A stretch of DNA of 64,000 bases, taken from assembly GCF_000150275.1 (NCBI RefSeq), contig NW_002060949.1, forward strand, positions 1,051,836-1,115,835. Direction: 5' to 3'. Under the pieces are notes generated by a model, which was given only the letters and a program-made list of their open reading frames with translations, ran no database searches and was not told where the DNA came from. Positions 1 through 13,500 of this stretch are shown here, piece by piece. Position numbers and translations under genes: made by a program. Position 1 is the first letter of the stretch, and each line of letters opens with the position of its first letter. This DNA is from Trichoplax adhaerens (Eukaryota > Placozoa > Uniplacotomia > Trichoplacea > Trichoplacidae).

Positions 1-227
1 CATACTTTAGTCATAATATACACGTCTATTAAATTTGAAGCTCTATATTATGTTATAAAAATAATACTAATCGCTTTAATCTGTTAATTGAATTTTCCAT
101 ATTTTTGGCAATAATATGCATTAAATTATAGAACTTATGTCATTCTATAGAATACTACTCTCATTCTTAGTGTCAAATATCTATCTATACTATACGCTAT
201 CATTTACATTTATATTGATTATTCTAG

Positions 228-3200
228 GCAATGGCTACTTGATGCTTTAACTAGTATCGGTAATTCGGAATCGATGGTTCTTCTTGGCCAATTGATTAGT
301 AGTAAGATACTTTCTGAAAAGGATGCTCCTCACATTTTTATTCGTATACCAATGGCTCAAAATGTAACAGAACCCATGGTAGAATCGCTTTTAGTAAGTT
401 CCCAAGCGACCTATACTTTAATGTAGCGATGATCTTTAATAAAAATGGTCTATAATTAACACATTTATAGAATTATTATTAGACTTCACTCAATTTATCA
501 ATTCTTAAGGAAAATAACATAAATAAACCTAATTTCAACATAGACTGTCTGCAAATTACCTGAAGTCAGGAATAGTATAGCTATGCATCGATCTTGCTGG
601 TTGGCTTACGGTTCAAGTATTTTCAAGATGTGCAACTCCACGTATAACTGGAAAAATTGTCCCACAAAATATGTCCAAGTCTTGCATACCTCGTTGAATA
701 AAGTAACTAGCAATAAAGACAAATTATTGTGCTTGAAAGCAATTGGTAATGCTGGTTCACCATCGAGCTTACCTGTTTTAGCTCAAAAAATCAATCAAAC
801 ATCGCTCAGTCAAGATGAACGAGTGGCTGCCATTTACGCTATGAGAAGAATAGCTATCATAGAGCCTAAAGAGGTTTAAGTATAAAGCCAATATAAATTT
901 GTATAGCAATTACAATTCACCTTACTTCTATCAAACTGCAATTAAGACTGTTCTTTGTTTACAATATTCATTCCCTAATTATAATCATTTTAACTTAACG
1001 TTCAAAATTGAATTCTAGAACAATTACACTATGGTAGTTAGTGTTATAGCTTCAACTACAGTACTATCGCGATTGCATTTTATAAGTAGCCTTAACAATT
1101 TAACGAAATGTAACAGTGTAGGTTGCAGCACCCGTCTCTGTAGATTTAATTTATTAGGCTGAAATAATATATTTGATATGAATCCCTGATAATATACATT
1201 CTTTTTTTCTGTTATCATCACTTTTTATAGCAAAACTAAAGTAGCGAATATTAAATGTTGTCCAATGAATGGATATATTCCATTCAATCATGATCACAAT
1301 CTTAGATTGCTAAGTCAGTAATAGTGATCAAGATCATTTTAAATAATATTAGGTTATCTCGACTCTTTTACCGATCCATCTCAGCCATAGCGAAAATACG
1401 GAAATCCGAATTGCTTCTGTTGTTGTCATCTTTGATACTAAACCTAGTTTAGCAGTCTTGGAATTAGTTGCTGATGGTGTTCGAAAGGAAATGGATCAAC
1501 AAGTAGCTAGCTTTGTATATTCTCATCTAGTTGCCGTCTCAAGCAACAAATTGAAATGTTCACAAGAACTGTAAGTTCTTAATAATTAATAAGTGTATAG
1601 CTTTTAGTATTTTATGTCAAAGAATTTCATCTAAATTTCCTGGAATTGATCATAAAATTGAATAATTTGATAAAATTAATTGAATCTAAATTATAGTTAA
1701 TCTATCGAGTACGGTAATTTTTCTGATATCATATATTAAGTACTACCATCATGAGGTATAATGATTAAAAGTAAACATTTGATAAATATATAGGTATTTA
1801 CTATAGGTTATTTATGATTCTACTCGTCTGCCAAGTAATATGTTTAATTCCCTTACTATTGTACCCTCCGTAGTCCCACTTGTTCGCCCCTACCACTAAC
1901 CTAAACTTTTATTAAAGATGTCAGCAAAATACGATAAATAATATTATAACTACAATTATATCGTTAATTTAGCTCTTTAGTCTCTATAAATTTTCATTTA
2001 ATGAGCAAAAGATTATTTATTGAAAAGAGAGAAATCTCTAATTGTTTGTTGCGTATATTAGAGCTTCAAATGCCTATCTGGTGCTGAAGACCCTTAAACC
2101 TATTGGTAATATGTTCCAAAGTCGATCCTACCTGGTTTCCGCTTATTCTAGTATGTAGTTCTTCAAAATTCGAAATTTTAGACTTAACTATCTCGGGTTA
2201 CTTTGCTAGCCAATGCCACAAAATTGCTTGATAGCAAAATCATTCAATCAGAAAATAATTGGATGCTCGACAATCTTTAATCTGACTGCCATCATTTGCT
2301 ATAGAAATTTTGAAGATGGGTTCTGCTATCGATGTTAAAATGATCTACGATTCCAAAACGAAAGAACCAAGAAGTGTTTGCGTTAAATTTATATCCGATG
2401 CACTAAGCTATACCACCAGTACTATGGAGGTTCGTTAGTCCATTCTAAGATGAATGAATATTTCTATTTACAATAAAAAAATAATCAATTCTGGAGATAC
2501 CATAGTTTCGGTAATTCCAAATACCTATTTCTAAACTGCAGTCAAAAAAATCGATCATGAGATTAATTGATTCACTTTAAAAATAAAAACAAGAATAATA
2601 TCTCTATCTATAATACAGACAAATTCTAAGGTTCGCTGATAAATTTCTAAATGAACAGGCAATAATACTGCTTAAGTTGCCGTAGTTCTTGGATTCCTGT
2701 TTAAATTATAACTGAATTTCACCTATAAAGCTATCCAGCAAAGGAGATTATATTTCATCGAAACAATTAACTAGTTTTAAATTTCTACTCTTGACCTAAC
2801 AGATCGGCAGTTCTATGCACGGCTATACCTCGTTGATGTCTTATCCTAATGGAAGTCTTCCAATGTTACTAAGAGATCTCCAATCAAATACTGGAACAAT
2901 CTTTGAAAAAGCAAGTTAAACTTTATAAAATTATTCAATTACGGTTGCTTCTCTTTACAAGATTTAACTTTCCACTGTTTATGAACCTTGATCAATCAAT
3001 ATCCGCTATTCTTGTTAATTTTATCTATTTTAACTGTTTAACAATTGTTTAGCTTTCTAAATTCATAACCAAGATAAGCAATGTCAACAGTACCTTTTAC
3101 TTGAAATATTTCGGGGATGAAGTGTACTTTGATACTTTTAATTCGACGAGCATCATTGAGATTATTAGCCAATTGCAACGTCAATCTAAGTCGGTTAGTT

Positions 3201-6200
3201 CTTGGACAGATGGAAGTTTGTGGATGGAAAATGGGCATTCTATTCCAACTCAAATTGGGCTTCCACTCCATGTTAATATTACTGGTGTCGAGGCTAGATA
3301 TATGAATGCTTCATTATCATTGAATTTCAAGCAGTTACTGAATGCCTTGGGTAGCAAGAAAATTAGTTGGAATTGCTCCTTTACTCACAAGTTCGAAAGT
3401 TTTCTTTACAAATGATTTTTTTGCATTTAAATGGAGTAAAATGTATTGTGTTTAAGGCGGCATAATGAAAGCCCGAGAAAATTAAAGCTATGTAGAGTTT
3501 TTATATAGTTTATCCTTTAATTAAGTAATTTCTTAATTGGTTACTGATTTGTTAGAATAATGATAAAGAGTATTACTCTTGAAGATTCTTGCCCTATCGA
3601 TATCATACACTATCGCTATTACATTAGCTATCCTTAAATACTACCTTTCCGATTATCAAGTAAACCATGACAGTGAGCTTTAGCATTGAAGATTCTTCAC
3701 ATATAGCTACCAATAACCATCATATTGTTTAGCGGTTCTTTAATCCTAATTGTCGATAGATTAACAAGTTGTTAGAATAATGATAGAGAGTATTACTACC
3801 ACGAACTCTTCTTATGTAAACTACCAAGAGATAGTATTATCGCTCGTACCTAAATCATACGCTTTTTTGATAGATTGCAAAGTGATTGCGATAATAATAG
3901 AGAGCAATACTACTAAAAATTCTTTTATCGTACGATGACATGATTTCTAGCTAGCGTTATAACATTTTTCGTACCTTAATTCAGTACTTTCTTGAGGGAT
4001 TACAAGGTTGTTAGGATAATGAAGGAGTAATGTTGTTACTACCAATACTTATTATTAAACAAGCTTGCAGCAGATACTTATAGATTATCGCTCATGCTTA
4101 CTTATGTAGGCTAATGGAACTGCTTTTTATCCTAGATCAACTGATTTATTGTATGGTTCTATGGGCTTAGTCAGTTCTGCCATATCCTCTGGTATTAAAA
4201 TCAAATCTAGAGTATCTCATGAAGTCAGCCTGATATTCAGAACCACTGCCGATATAAGTACTGGAGAATTTGATATCTACCTTCAGCCATATCAACAAGA
4301 AAAAACTTTGGTAAAACATAGGTATGTTAGCATATCTGATAGACAACCACAGAATGTTATTCTTAAATTTTTAATGTGTTTTTAATTCGGAATGGAAGCA
4401 ACCTTAGCAATCTTCCTGATACTACCATTCGGTCACATAAGTATATCTTATAACTAATCATTTCCCTCTTGCTCTTCGCAATTTAATCACTTTACGTAGC
4501 TTGAATATTTACAACTATGTCAGAGTACAAGCTCAGCAGCCTAGATATACTTCTATAACCGAAAGTAAACTATTAAATCCAACTAAGGTATGAATTTGAT
4601 TCTTATTCAATTTAGTTCGATAATTTTCTCCATTTCTTGGAGCTTTAGATAACAATTTTTGATCTGTCTTACCTTTGAGAGCACCAGTTACTGTAGTGCT
4701 ATTGAAAATTTAATTCAATTATAGTAAACGATATCTTAGCATAATAATATCATTTCAAAAATACGTTACCAACTTAGTACATTATACATTATTTTTCTTG
4801 CTATTGCTTAAAATACTCGTGCTAATTCTATCCTATGATACTACTCTAATCGCTGCAGCTTATATAGCGTGAACAGATTGAGTAGATTTCAAACAAACTC
4901 CTTAATCGTGGGAATTGCGTATATTTAATAGCTTTAAATGATACCTTTAGCGTAACATCAAATATCTTAAAACCCTTACAGTTCCCCGCATCATGCTATG
5001 AAATTAGTCCGGACGGCAGAAAACTCTGTCTTGAAGCATTGTACTACCGGCCTACTAGAAATTCTCCTTGGTTGCCATTTACAGGACCGATGCAATCACG
5101 CATTTGGATCAAACCTAGTAGCGAGCCTCGGCCGATACATATTTCTTATCGACATCTCCCAAGTTCTGATAAAATGATTCGAAAATCTATGCTTGCAGTT
5201 CAATTCCTATCCAGATATCAGCGAGAGCTGCATATTAAATATGATGGACACACTCAAATGGCTAGTTATCGCCTTACTGCTTCCGATCGTAGCCAAGGTG
5301 GAAAGCAAATAACAGTTGGCTGTGTTATGATTCAATTTCCTGTTAATATGTCTATGCCACTCTCTATCCATATGGGATATAATTGCTCGTATGATCAAGT
5401 AGTTATAGCTTGTAATAAACAACAAAATTCAACCGTTTTTCAAGTCAGTGGAAAAACCATAGGTACTACACTATACGTCAACAAAATTAGCGATATGATG
5501 GCACCGTACACGCCAACCGATTTAGCAGTTATCACCAGGTAAGCAACAGTAATCAAATTTTTAAAATTATAACTTAGCAATGAATTCCAAAATTTGACTT
5601 TTACCTGTACGCTATGGTTAGAAGCAAGCTTGGACTATCGTGATGATCGCTATCGTTTACTAAAACAGTCTATTATTACTAACGAGATATCTAGCGAAAT
5701 GTCTGTTATATTTTGTGTAATAAGTACAGTACATTTCATGAGATGAATTTGCCACTGACTCCTTATGGCAATAATTCGATATAGTTTTTCAGTTCTGCAC
5801 TTTACATATGATTACACTTTGCGCTATCACACACATAATTGCTTTCCAGCTCTAAGTATTGGTTGCTCTCACAGGGTGTAATTATATAATTATTATAGTA
5901 AGTTTTAAGTCCGCCTTTTACGTTGATATAAAGCTATAATAATACAAATACTACAATTAGATTTTCATAACAATATTATAAAGTGTTATGAAAATGTTGA
6001 TATTTGATAGTATATTTAACACTATATGTAAAAAATACCGCAGTTTGTATCTAACGGTATATCTAACAATATCACACAACGTTAAGAGATTCTATGACAC
6101 ATTCATACACGTACAATATTAAAAATGTTAAAATAGCTATGTGTACATTTCTATTCCATTTAATTTCGCTCGATCGTATATATAAGTGACATTAGTGGCT

Positions 6201-7971
6201 ATCTAGTGTTTAATATAGCAAGGCAAAGGTGGAATAGTACAAATGTTACAAATTTTGCCTAGCTCGGTCTTATCCTGTAACATAAATTTGAAAAATCACG
6301 ATAATTGGCATCATTTACTAAAGTAATTCCAATTTTAAATTAGATACTTTATGATATACGCCTACGTATAAATATTAGTCAACATCAGGTTCTTTGGTAT
6401 CTGAGTACATGAAATTTATACGTATTCTGTAAAATCGAAGATAGCTATGGCTACTTTTCTATTTCATCAGACTCTACACGATAGCAATATACGAATATAA
6501 TTGTAAATATTTGGTACTTAGCGATCTGTTTAGCTAGATAACGATATAATATTGCTATTAATGATAATTTAGAATGTACGCAAACATATTCATTTCTCTA
6601 CTATTCAGGAATTATACCAATAGGTACTATCCAACCGTGGATATTGCCACTGATGCTTTTACTCCGCAACAGTTTACACTAACAGCTAGAGCTATATTAA
6701 CAATGGATTATACCGATAAACAAACCAATAAACCATCGTCACCAATACAGGAGTCAAAACGAGGCGGTAAGATGAATATCTTTTGCTCAACATTAAAATT
6801 AATCTGTATCCAGGGCAAAGAATCCAATAATTTTAGTCTGAACTCTTTGTAAAATTTATCATGATCGTATCGCCGACTTTTCCTCCAATTTTCTTATATT
6901 TTATTAGCTACCTGCTTGGTTGACATTGGCACCGTAAAAACCTTTAATAATGCGACATATCACTATTTAAATCCTGGAGATTGTCCTTTAACCTTAGCTA
7001 CTGACTGCTCTGGAAACGGTAGATTTACTATCAGTGAAGAATTAAACGGAGTTCAAAAAATTGTTAAATTGACTTTTAGTACCCATGTGATAATATTGAA
7101 GCCCAATCGTGTTGTTTTGGTCGATAACGAAAAGGTTATAGTGAATACTAATCGACCCTATAATGATCCATCAAGGTTATTCACTATCACTTTGAGGAAA
7201 GAGCCAGTTCACACCTACGTTATTGTTAATGTCAAAAATCACTTTATCGTAACTTATGGTGAGATATCGGTAAGTTATGGTAAAATTTGATAGAACGATA
7301 TTTATTAAAGACTTTTTTATTAACAGTTAATATGCTAAATAGTTAAGTAGATTGACACTAGAACCTATCCTATTTTTCGTCGATCATATAGACTAAGATT
7401 ACCTATACTGCAAAACCATCTTATCCCGTTTGCGGCATGTGTGGCTATGCAACACAACCCAAAGGATTAAATGCAGGTTATAATGCTATTAAAGAATGGA
7501 TCCAACCTAGTGCATCATGTCATGGAGGTTTGTGATAAAAAATTGAGATGCATATAATACAAGATAAAATGTACGATATACTGTATCGCTATTATAGTAT
7601 CAGTAATATATTGGTCAGTCTGATGTGGAGATAAAAATTTTGAATGAAGGTTTTCTTGTTCCGTTACATGGCTAGGTTGCCCATTGAAACTTACGCCTAA
7701 AGTGGCTAAGGTTGGCAGTCAAGTCTGCTTTACATCTCGTCCAACTTTAAAATGCAAACCAGGCTGTACTCCAACGGGAAGTCTTGCAGTTCCACATCAT
7801 TTATTTTGTCCTGATGCAGTGGCTGAAAAGGACTTAACTAAGCAGTATATCTCAAACCAACAGACATTTAATTATGAGCTCCTACGTACTAGCTCAACAA
7901 GAGTAGTTCCGACTATTATTTCGGAAGATTACAAATGTCAGTGTTCACCTCTGTGTGATTTGATGCATTAA
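228..7971 (+). CDS. Vitellogenin-type large lipid transfer protein, 3' part
   Basis: Egg-yolk or circulatory lipoprotein of the LLTP family; the 5' end lies before the window. Exons seen: 228-393, 544-873, 1353-1570, 2062-2150, 2305-2429, 2803-2910, 3053-3390, 4136-4321, 4500-4587, 4982-5538, 6609-6766, 6908-7269, 7398-7527, 7676-7971. All joins keep phase and give about 1049 residues ending at TAA. In order the sequence shows LPD_N helical repeats (CLKAIGNAGSPSSLPVLAQ), the family segment HSENTEIRIAS, the beta-sheet hallmark SIPTQIGLPLHVNITG, then a C-terminal VWD domain (GTVKTFNNATYHY, GDCPLTLATDC) with the CGMCG motif and a Cys-rich tail. The VWD domain favours vitellogenin or apolipophorin over MTP. 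The intron after 2910 needs a GC donor (GCAAGT). The 1070-bp intron 5539-6608 could hide an exon I did not see. Family assignment is firm; the exact member is less certain. Confidence 0.9.
3551..4090. repeat. Degenerate tandem array inside a vitellogenin intron
   Basis: The intron 3391-4135 carries about five diverged copies of a unit of roughly 110-125 bp. Each begins near a word like GTTAGAATAATGATAGAGAG (about 3551, 3771, with weaker versions near 3662, 3882 and 4008) and continues into a stretch containing TTCTT, a CTATCG/ATCGCT word and GATTA.CAAG. Copies differ by many substitutions and indels. No open frame runs through it. Confidence 0.65.
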
Positions 7972-8599
7972 TTTACGTTGATCTACTAGTATTATGGTTA
8001 ATTGCTCTGCTCAGTAGAATGATACCTTTGTGTTGTCTTTCGTAGGATTTAATTTGTTAGTAAACTGTGATAACGCTTGAAGTACTGAAATGATTAACAG
8101 ATAAAATTAGCACTTTCTGCATAAGTAATGATGACTTACTTCATCTCATTTAATAAAATGCTATTTTCGTTTTGCAATCCATCACATGATTACAATTGAT
8201 TGTGGCAAATACGAATTTGCATAGGGTATGAAGATGTAACGTATTTAGAGTTACTTTTCAATCTTTTTATTATTGAATTGCCATCTACGGGTATATCATC
8301 GAAGAGTCTGGAATATTAGTATAACAGTAGCACTGTACCATGCACATAACAATCAATGGCTAGCTACTATAAAGCATTAAATACAAATATCCAACTGTAG
8401 AAAATTTACCTATCCACTCTATAGTACTGTACAATTAGAGTGACGAATTTACAAATGTGCAAAAGTATAATACAATCTATATACAGTACTACAGTATGCA
8501 AGTACCGATGCAGTACTATTAATATAAGTATATAACGCTACAGAAATATGGCCTTTGCATAATTTCAAAGTTATGATCGCATTTGCTTTCAATTCGATA
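7972..8599. other. Convergent intergenic region
   Basis: About 630 bp between the stop codons of the vitellogenin gene and RMI2. It must contain the 3' UTRs and polyadenylation sites of both genes. I see no further gene or repeat. Confidence 0.6.
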
Positions 8600-9596
8600 T
8601 TAGTAACATGGTTCAAATATCGTTTGATGAAGATCTATCGTTTCATACAGCCAGATAGTCATTGTATCTGGATTTGAGGATAAATCCGCCATCTTCAGAG
8701 CTCGGATTATTACTTGATCCTTGGTTATATGTAATATTTCACCAATAGCCATGACATATGATCCTAAGTAAGGAACAAATCGATTAAATTTTGTTGTAAG
8801 CACATTGATGAATTTATTAAATGTTAATTCATTGTATAGTATTATTTACATTTACATTTATTTATCATATGGTCACAATTCAATGACTATTATGTTGGTA
8901 ATTTACGATTTAAAATGATGATATCGCTTTAATTCACAATGGATTATAGACTTGTTGATATAAAATCGTTCCGATTGTTTAAGCGTTAGCATAAAGTAGA
9001 CTTTACCTACAGCGCAGCATAACTCGGAATAAGACTGAAGTATCAGGCACAAAAAGGTAGACGATTTTTACTGTATCCAATATAACTTTACAACAGTGTT
9101 TTGCCACTTGAAGCAAAAGTATACATGTACTTGCTCCTTAAACTCGATATTCACCGTCTGAGTAAAGAGCATCTGTACTCTTGCAATTAACCCTAGCTTG
9201 GTATTTTTTTTACCTTTATGGGCCAGTTATCATCTACTGCACGTGCATAGTACAACGGGCACAACGTATATCAGTATCCACTTATTCATATATCAACTTG
9301 CCTACTTTAATTTTTTGATCGCTTAAAATTCTTTTGACCTGACATATCTTGGCTCTACCTGTACCATCATCTAATAAGAGTGCATCACCATCATCTTGCC
9401 ATTCTAATAAGTCACCTTGTAGCCAAATACAACGCAGTGGCAGAGATTGTTGATTGCACCTTTTCAAGGCTAATTGCAAGCGTTGAGCTCCAAGACCGGC
9501 ACGAATAATCTGACTGATGAAAAACTTAACTGACGGTTGAGACAAAATGGAATTGCTGCCATATTTACTACCCGTTGCAGTAGTCATTTTAGCCAC
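8600..9596 (-). CDS. RMI2: RMI2, OB-fold subunit of the BLM-TOP3A-RMI complex
   Basis: RecQ-mediated genome instability protein 2, which helps BLM-TOP3A-RMI1 dissolve double Holliday junctions in the nucleus. Two exons, 9596-9302 and 8763-8600, give 152 residues, close to the usual family size. The second half, GSYVMAIGEI then ALKMADLSSNP and a final ETIDLHQTIF, follows the conserved OB-fold core and C-terminal helix of RMI2. Phase requires the donor at 9301-9300 to be GC (AG/GCAAGT) with acceptor AG at 8765-8764, a GC-AG intron of 538 bp. I took the first ATG (9596); a second ATG three codons on is possible. It is divergent from HDAC3 and probably shares its promoter region. Confidence 0.88.
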
Positions 9597-9789
9597 ATAA
9601 GCTCAGCACTGATTTGCAGCCTAGGCTAGAGTTTATACTTTCTAATCCAACAGAGCTCCACAGCCTGCTGCCATTTAGCTTCATTGGCAGCTCTAGCTAT
9701 TAAGCAATCAACGAGGCTTGCATCAGCCTTCGTTGTTGTTACCCATATGAACTTCTATCGAGATTCTGCCTCAAATGTATGTTACAGTA

Positions 9790-10090
9790 TGAGCAATTGA
9801 GCGTGAATTGCGCATGTAAGGTATCACACAGGTGCACTTCGTACCGTATTGTACACTGTCGACTTACCGTACTGTACTGTACTGCTGCAGACATTACTAC
9901 ACTTACTGTTACTATAGAGATAGCGCTCAAATGACTGTCACTATACAGATATCTCTCAAATGACTGTGACTACAGATTTAGTATAGAAATTGGATGTCCA
10001 GTTTCTGTCTAGTGTTCCATCCGTATCATCGATTCCAATGCGATATACTATACTGTACTGTCAGAACTACTGACACCAGCATCAGTTGAT
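9790..10090. promoter_or_regulatory. Presumed bidirectional promoter region, RMI2/HDAC3
   Basis: The 951 bp between the two divergent start codons must hold both promoters. Besides the minisatellite it contains GTACTGTAC-type words near 9846-9890 and at 10050-10070, and a roughly 40-bp near-repeat of TATAGAGATAGCGCTCAAATGACTGT-like sequence at 9913-9970. The promoter role is inferred from position only. Confidence 0.45.
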
Positions 10091-10519
10091 GTCCAGTTTC
10101 TGTCTGGTGTTCCGTCCGGACCATCGATTCCGATGCGATATACTGTCAGAACTACTGACACCAGCATCAGTTGATGTCCAGTTTCTGTCTGATGTTCCGT
10201 CCGTATCATCGATTCCAATGCGATATACTGTACTGTCAGAACTACTGACACCAGCATCAGTTGATGTCCAGTTTCTGTCTGGTGTTCCGTCCGTATCATC
10301 GATTCCAATGCGATATACTGTCAGAACTACTGACACCAGCATCAGTTGATGTCCAGTTTCTGTCTGAAGTTCCGTCCGTATCATCGATTCCAATGCGTTA
10401 TACCGTCAGAACTACTGACACCAGCATCAGTTGATGTCCATTTTCTGTCTGGTGTTCCGTCCGTACCATCGATTCCAATGCGATATACTGTCAGAACTAC
10501 TGACACCAGCATCAGTTGC
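9993..10519. repeat. 85-bp minisatellite between RMI2 and HDAC3
   Basis: Six direct copies start at 9993, 10088, 10173, 10263, 10348 and 10433 (spacing 95, 85, 90, 85, 85). Length differences come from a variable number of TACTG units in the GATATACTGTACTGTC part. Copies are over 90% alike. Each unit contains two inverted repeats: GTCAG-AACTA-CTGAC and CATCA-GT-TGATG. The array stops 28 bp before the HDAC3 start codon. Open frames running through the array on both strands arise from the repeat and are not genes. Confidence 0.95.
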
Positions 10520-10547
10520 TTCCCGCTCGACCTGCAAGCCAAGCAAA

Positions 10548-13500
10548 ATGGGCCCCAAACGCGATGTCATGTATTTCTATGATCCAGAAGTGGGTAATTT
10601 CCATTATGGTAAGTTCAGTCAGTTAATGATTTCCACTAGTTGCTGCTAGCTGCTAGGATGAAATACTTGTTTCTGTATAAAAATAAAAATTATCAAAACC
10701 ACTGATAGTATTACTGTACAGTACACTGGTGGATGGAATCTGTCAAGAAGCAAGACAGAATATTGCAATTGAACAATATTCGACTTGATGCCAACGACAA
10801 TAATGATATAATAAATAGGAATAGTAAATAATATTAATAATTCGTGCTTTCATGTATATCGACAGGCAAAGGACATCCCATGAAACCGCATAGGATATCT
10901 TTAACCAACAGTTTAGTCTTAAGTTTTGGATTACACAAGAAAATGACTGTAAGTTTCATTAGAGCATGGCCTGATCGATTCGGATCTGCCTTATAAATGC
11001 TGTCATATTCTTCATTACACTAGCCTTATTAGCTTACGTATTCACCTTGATAAAACGGAATATAACGTAGTAAGATGATTTTTGATATTCAAATACAGAT
11101 GTTTCGGTCTATCCCAGCTTCCGATTTCAACTTGTGCCGTTTTCATGCATACGATTATATAGAATTTCTTAAAAAGTAAGATAATCCAATGAAAAGTTAC
11201 TTGTAATCGAAATGGATAGGCTATGGATCGCTATTTAGACGCATTCTTGCTGATAAGCTTAACTTTATTACAGGATCACACCCGCAAATATAAGAGAATT
11301 TCCTTATAGTACCTTGAACACGTACAACGTTGGCGATGATTGGTAATGATGATCATTTCTCTAGCTGTTAATAACACACAGTATAGTATAATAGGAAGTT
11401 ATAAAAATAATGTACTAGGATATCGCTATTGAACTCGTAAAGTATCCAGTAAGCTGATATATGCGCTCAGTTTATCTTTGAATAGTACACAATATTCCAT
11501 CATATATGCAGTTTACCATTGCATCAGGGACTTCTAGGAGAATTTCTTGTAGCAGTCCCTGATTGTATGCTATAATGTTGATCAACGTTACTATTCTATT
11601 CATAATACAGTAAACCCTGCTAGTATAGTTATACTGTGCAATACAATCATGATTGATACCATGCATTATAAGAATTCATTTATGGAGAAACGGACGGTAA
11701 TGTATCGCCATAAATTTTTTTGCTAGACATTTGCGATCATTAAGGCCACTATCAATACCAGTTTAGGTTCTAGAGATTATTTTAATGAAACAAACAATTT
11801 CATCAATTAATTAAGCTTAATTTTCTTGTATTATCGAAATGAAATTGCCTCATAGTCCTGTTTTTGGTGGCCTTTTTGATTTTTGTGCTATGTATACTGG
11901 AGCATCGCTTCAAGGAGCAACGAAAATAAATCATCAGGTAAGTTCATCCATACGATATCTTGGTACACTTGATAAAGTAAAAGTGTGCTCACCGAACTAG
12001 TAAAATAAGATTTTTGTTTTAAAAATACAAGAAATACTGTGGTAGGATTCCTTTAACATCTTTTTATGCTCACTTCTACAACTAGGTCACTCTTATTATA
12101 CTAATTCTAATGATACCGGCAACTTATCAATCTGCCCTTTTTTACAGGAATGTGACATCGCTATTAATTGGTCAGGGGGATTGCACCATGCAAAAAAGAG
12201 AGAAGTAAACAATCTTTTAACGTAGATAAATGATAATCATAGGATGTTTTACTTTCGTATATGATGGGCCAAGGCTCGGCGTGAAATCTATTGATGTATT
12301 AATCATTTATAAGCAACTTCGGAAATCATACATTTATCAATACAACTACAGACTGTAGCTATAGTCGTTCAATTGTAATTTAAGGATCATATTTAGTTTA
12401 CTTTCTAACTATTCTTTGCATCCTAATTCTCATTCATGCGAAAGGCCTCTGGATTCTGTTATGTCAACGATATTGTGGTTGCAATATTGGAACTGCTAAA
12501 GTAAGCAATTCTTGTTTACGAGTACAGTATCACTCTGTTTTAATATTACCAAGATAACATTATATCAAGTAAAATTACAAGATCTGATTATAAATTTCTG
12601 CTTTAATACAGAATCATTTCTTTCTGTAATCATTAAAATTACATTCTAACATACTGTATCATTGTATACCAAACAATTTCTCCATGCAGGTATCATGCCC
12701 GAGTATTATACATCGATATAGATGTTCATCATGGTGATGGCGTTCAGGTAAATTTTTTGTTTAAGCCTATCGTTACATTTTATGCAGTTCTATTATCACA
12801 TGTTATTAAAATTTTGAGACGAACGCGGAATAACTGAGTTATATGATTTGGAATGCTTTTAGTGTTATGCTTTATCCTTTAGTTTATTATAAATAATATA
12901 TTAAGTACGCGTATTTAATTTTTTCTGTCTAATTGATTATACAAAGTTGTTAGATATCTCGATGGTATTGAACGATCTACTATATGTTATAATTATTTAC
13001 AGAATTAGGAATGTGATGCTAATCGTCTCACTTTACTGCAACAATACACTGATATACAGCATTATTCAACATTTAGGAAGCGTTTTATCTAACTGATCGT
13101 GTTATGACTGTATCTTTTCACAAGTATGGAGATCAATTCTTTCCTGGAACAGGTAATTAAGTAGTTCAGGATTATCTAGAGGGATACTTTCATTCTATAT
13201 GCAGGAACATACTTATATATTAAAAGATCTAGTATTTATTAAATTTGTAAATGTACGCTTTTTGTGTTTTAACATCGAACGAACAGGTGATATGTATGAA
13301 ATTGGAACTGATAGAGGAAAATACTACTCTATTAATGTGCCATTGAAAGATGGCATTGACGACCATGGTAGTAAAAGAATAAAGGCTAAATTCTTTAATA
13401 TCTAAGATAGCAAATCAATTTAGTAATCTTTTTTTTGCATTATCAGGCTATTTATATGTTTTTAAGCCCGTCATAGAAGCTGTAATTCAACATTACCAAC

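Noticed and set aside
2216-2304. Possible extra vitellogenin exon starting at CCAATGCCACAAAA.
   Set aside because: It ends in a stop with no donor, and joining 2150 directly to 2305 keeps phase and matches the family.
7398-7971. The Cys-rich end of the vitellogenin as a separate small gene.
   Set aside because: Phase joins it to the VWD exon, and CGMCG is the normal end of that domain.
10048-10582. Overlapping open frames of 72-103 codons on both strands.
   Set aside because: They run through the 85-bp minisatellite; the unit is not a multiple of three, so the frames reflect the repeat and not a protein.
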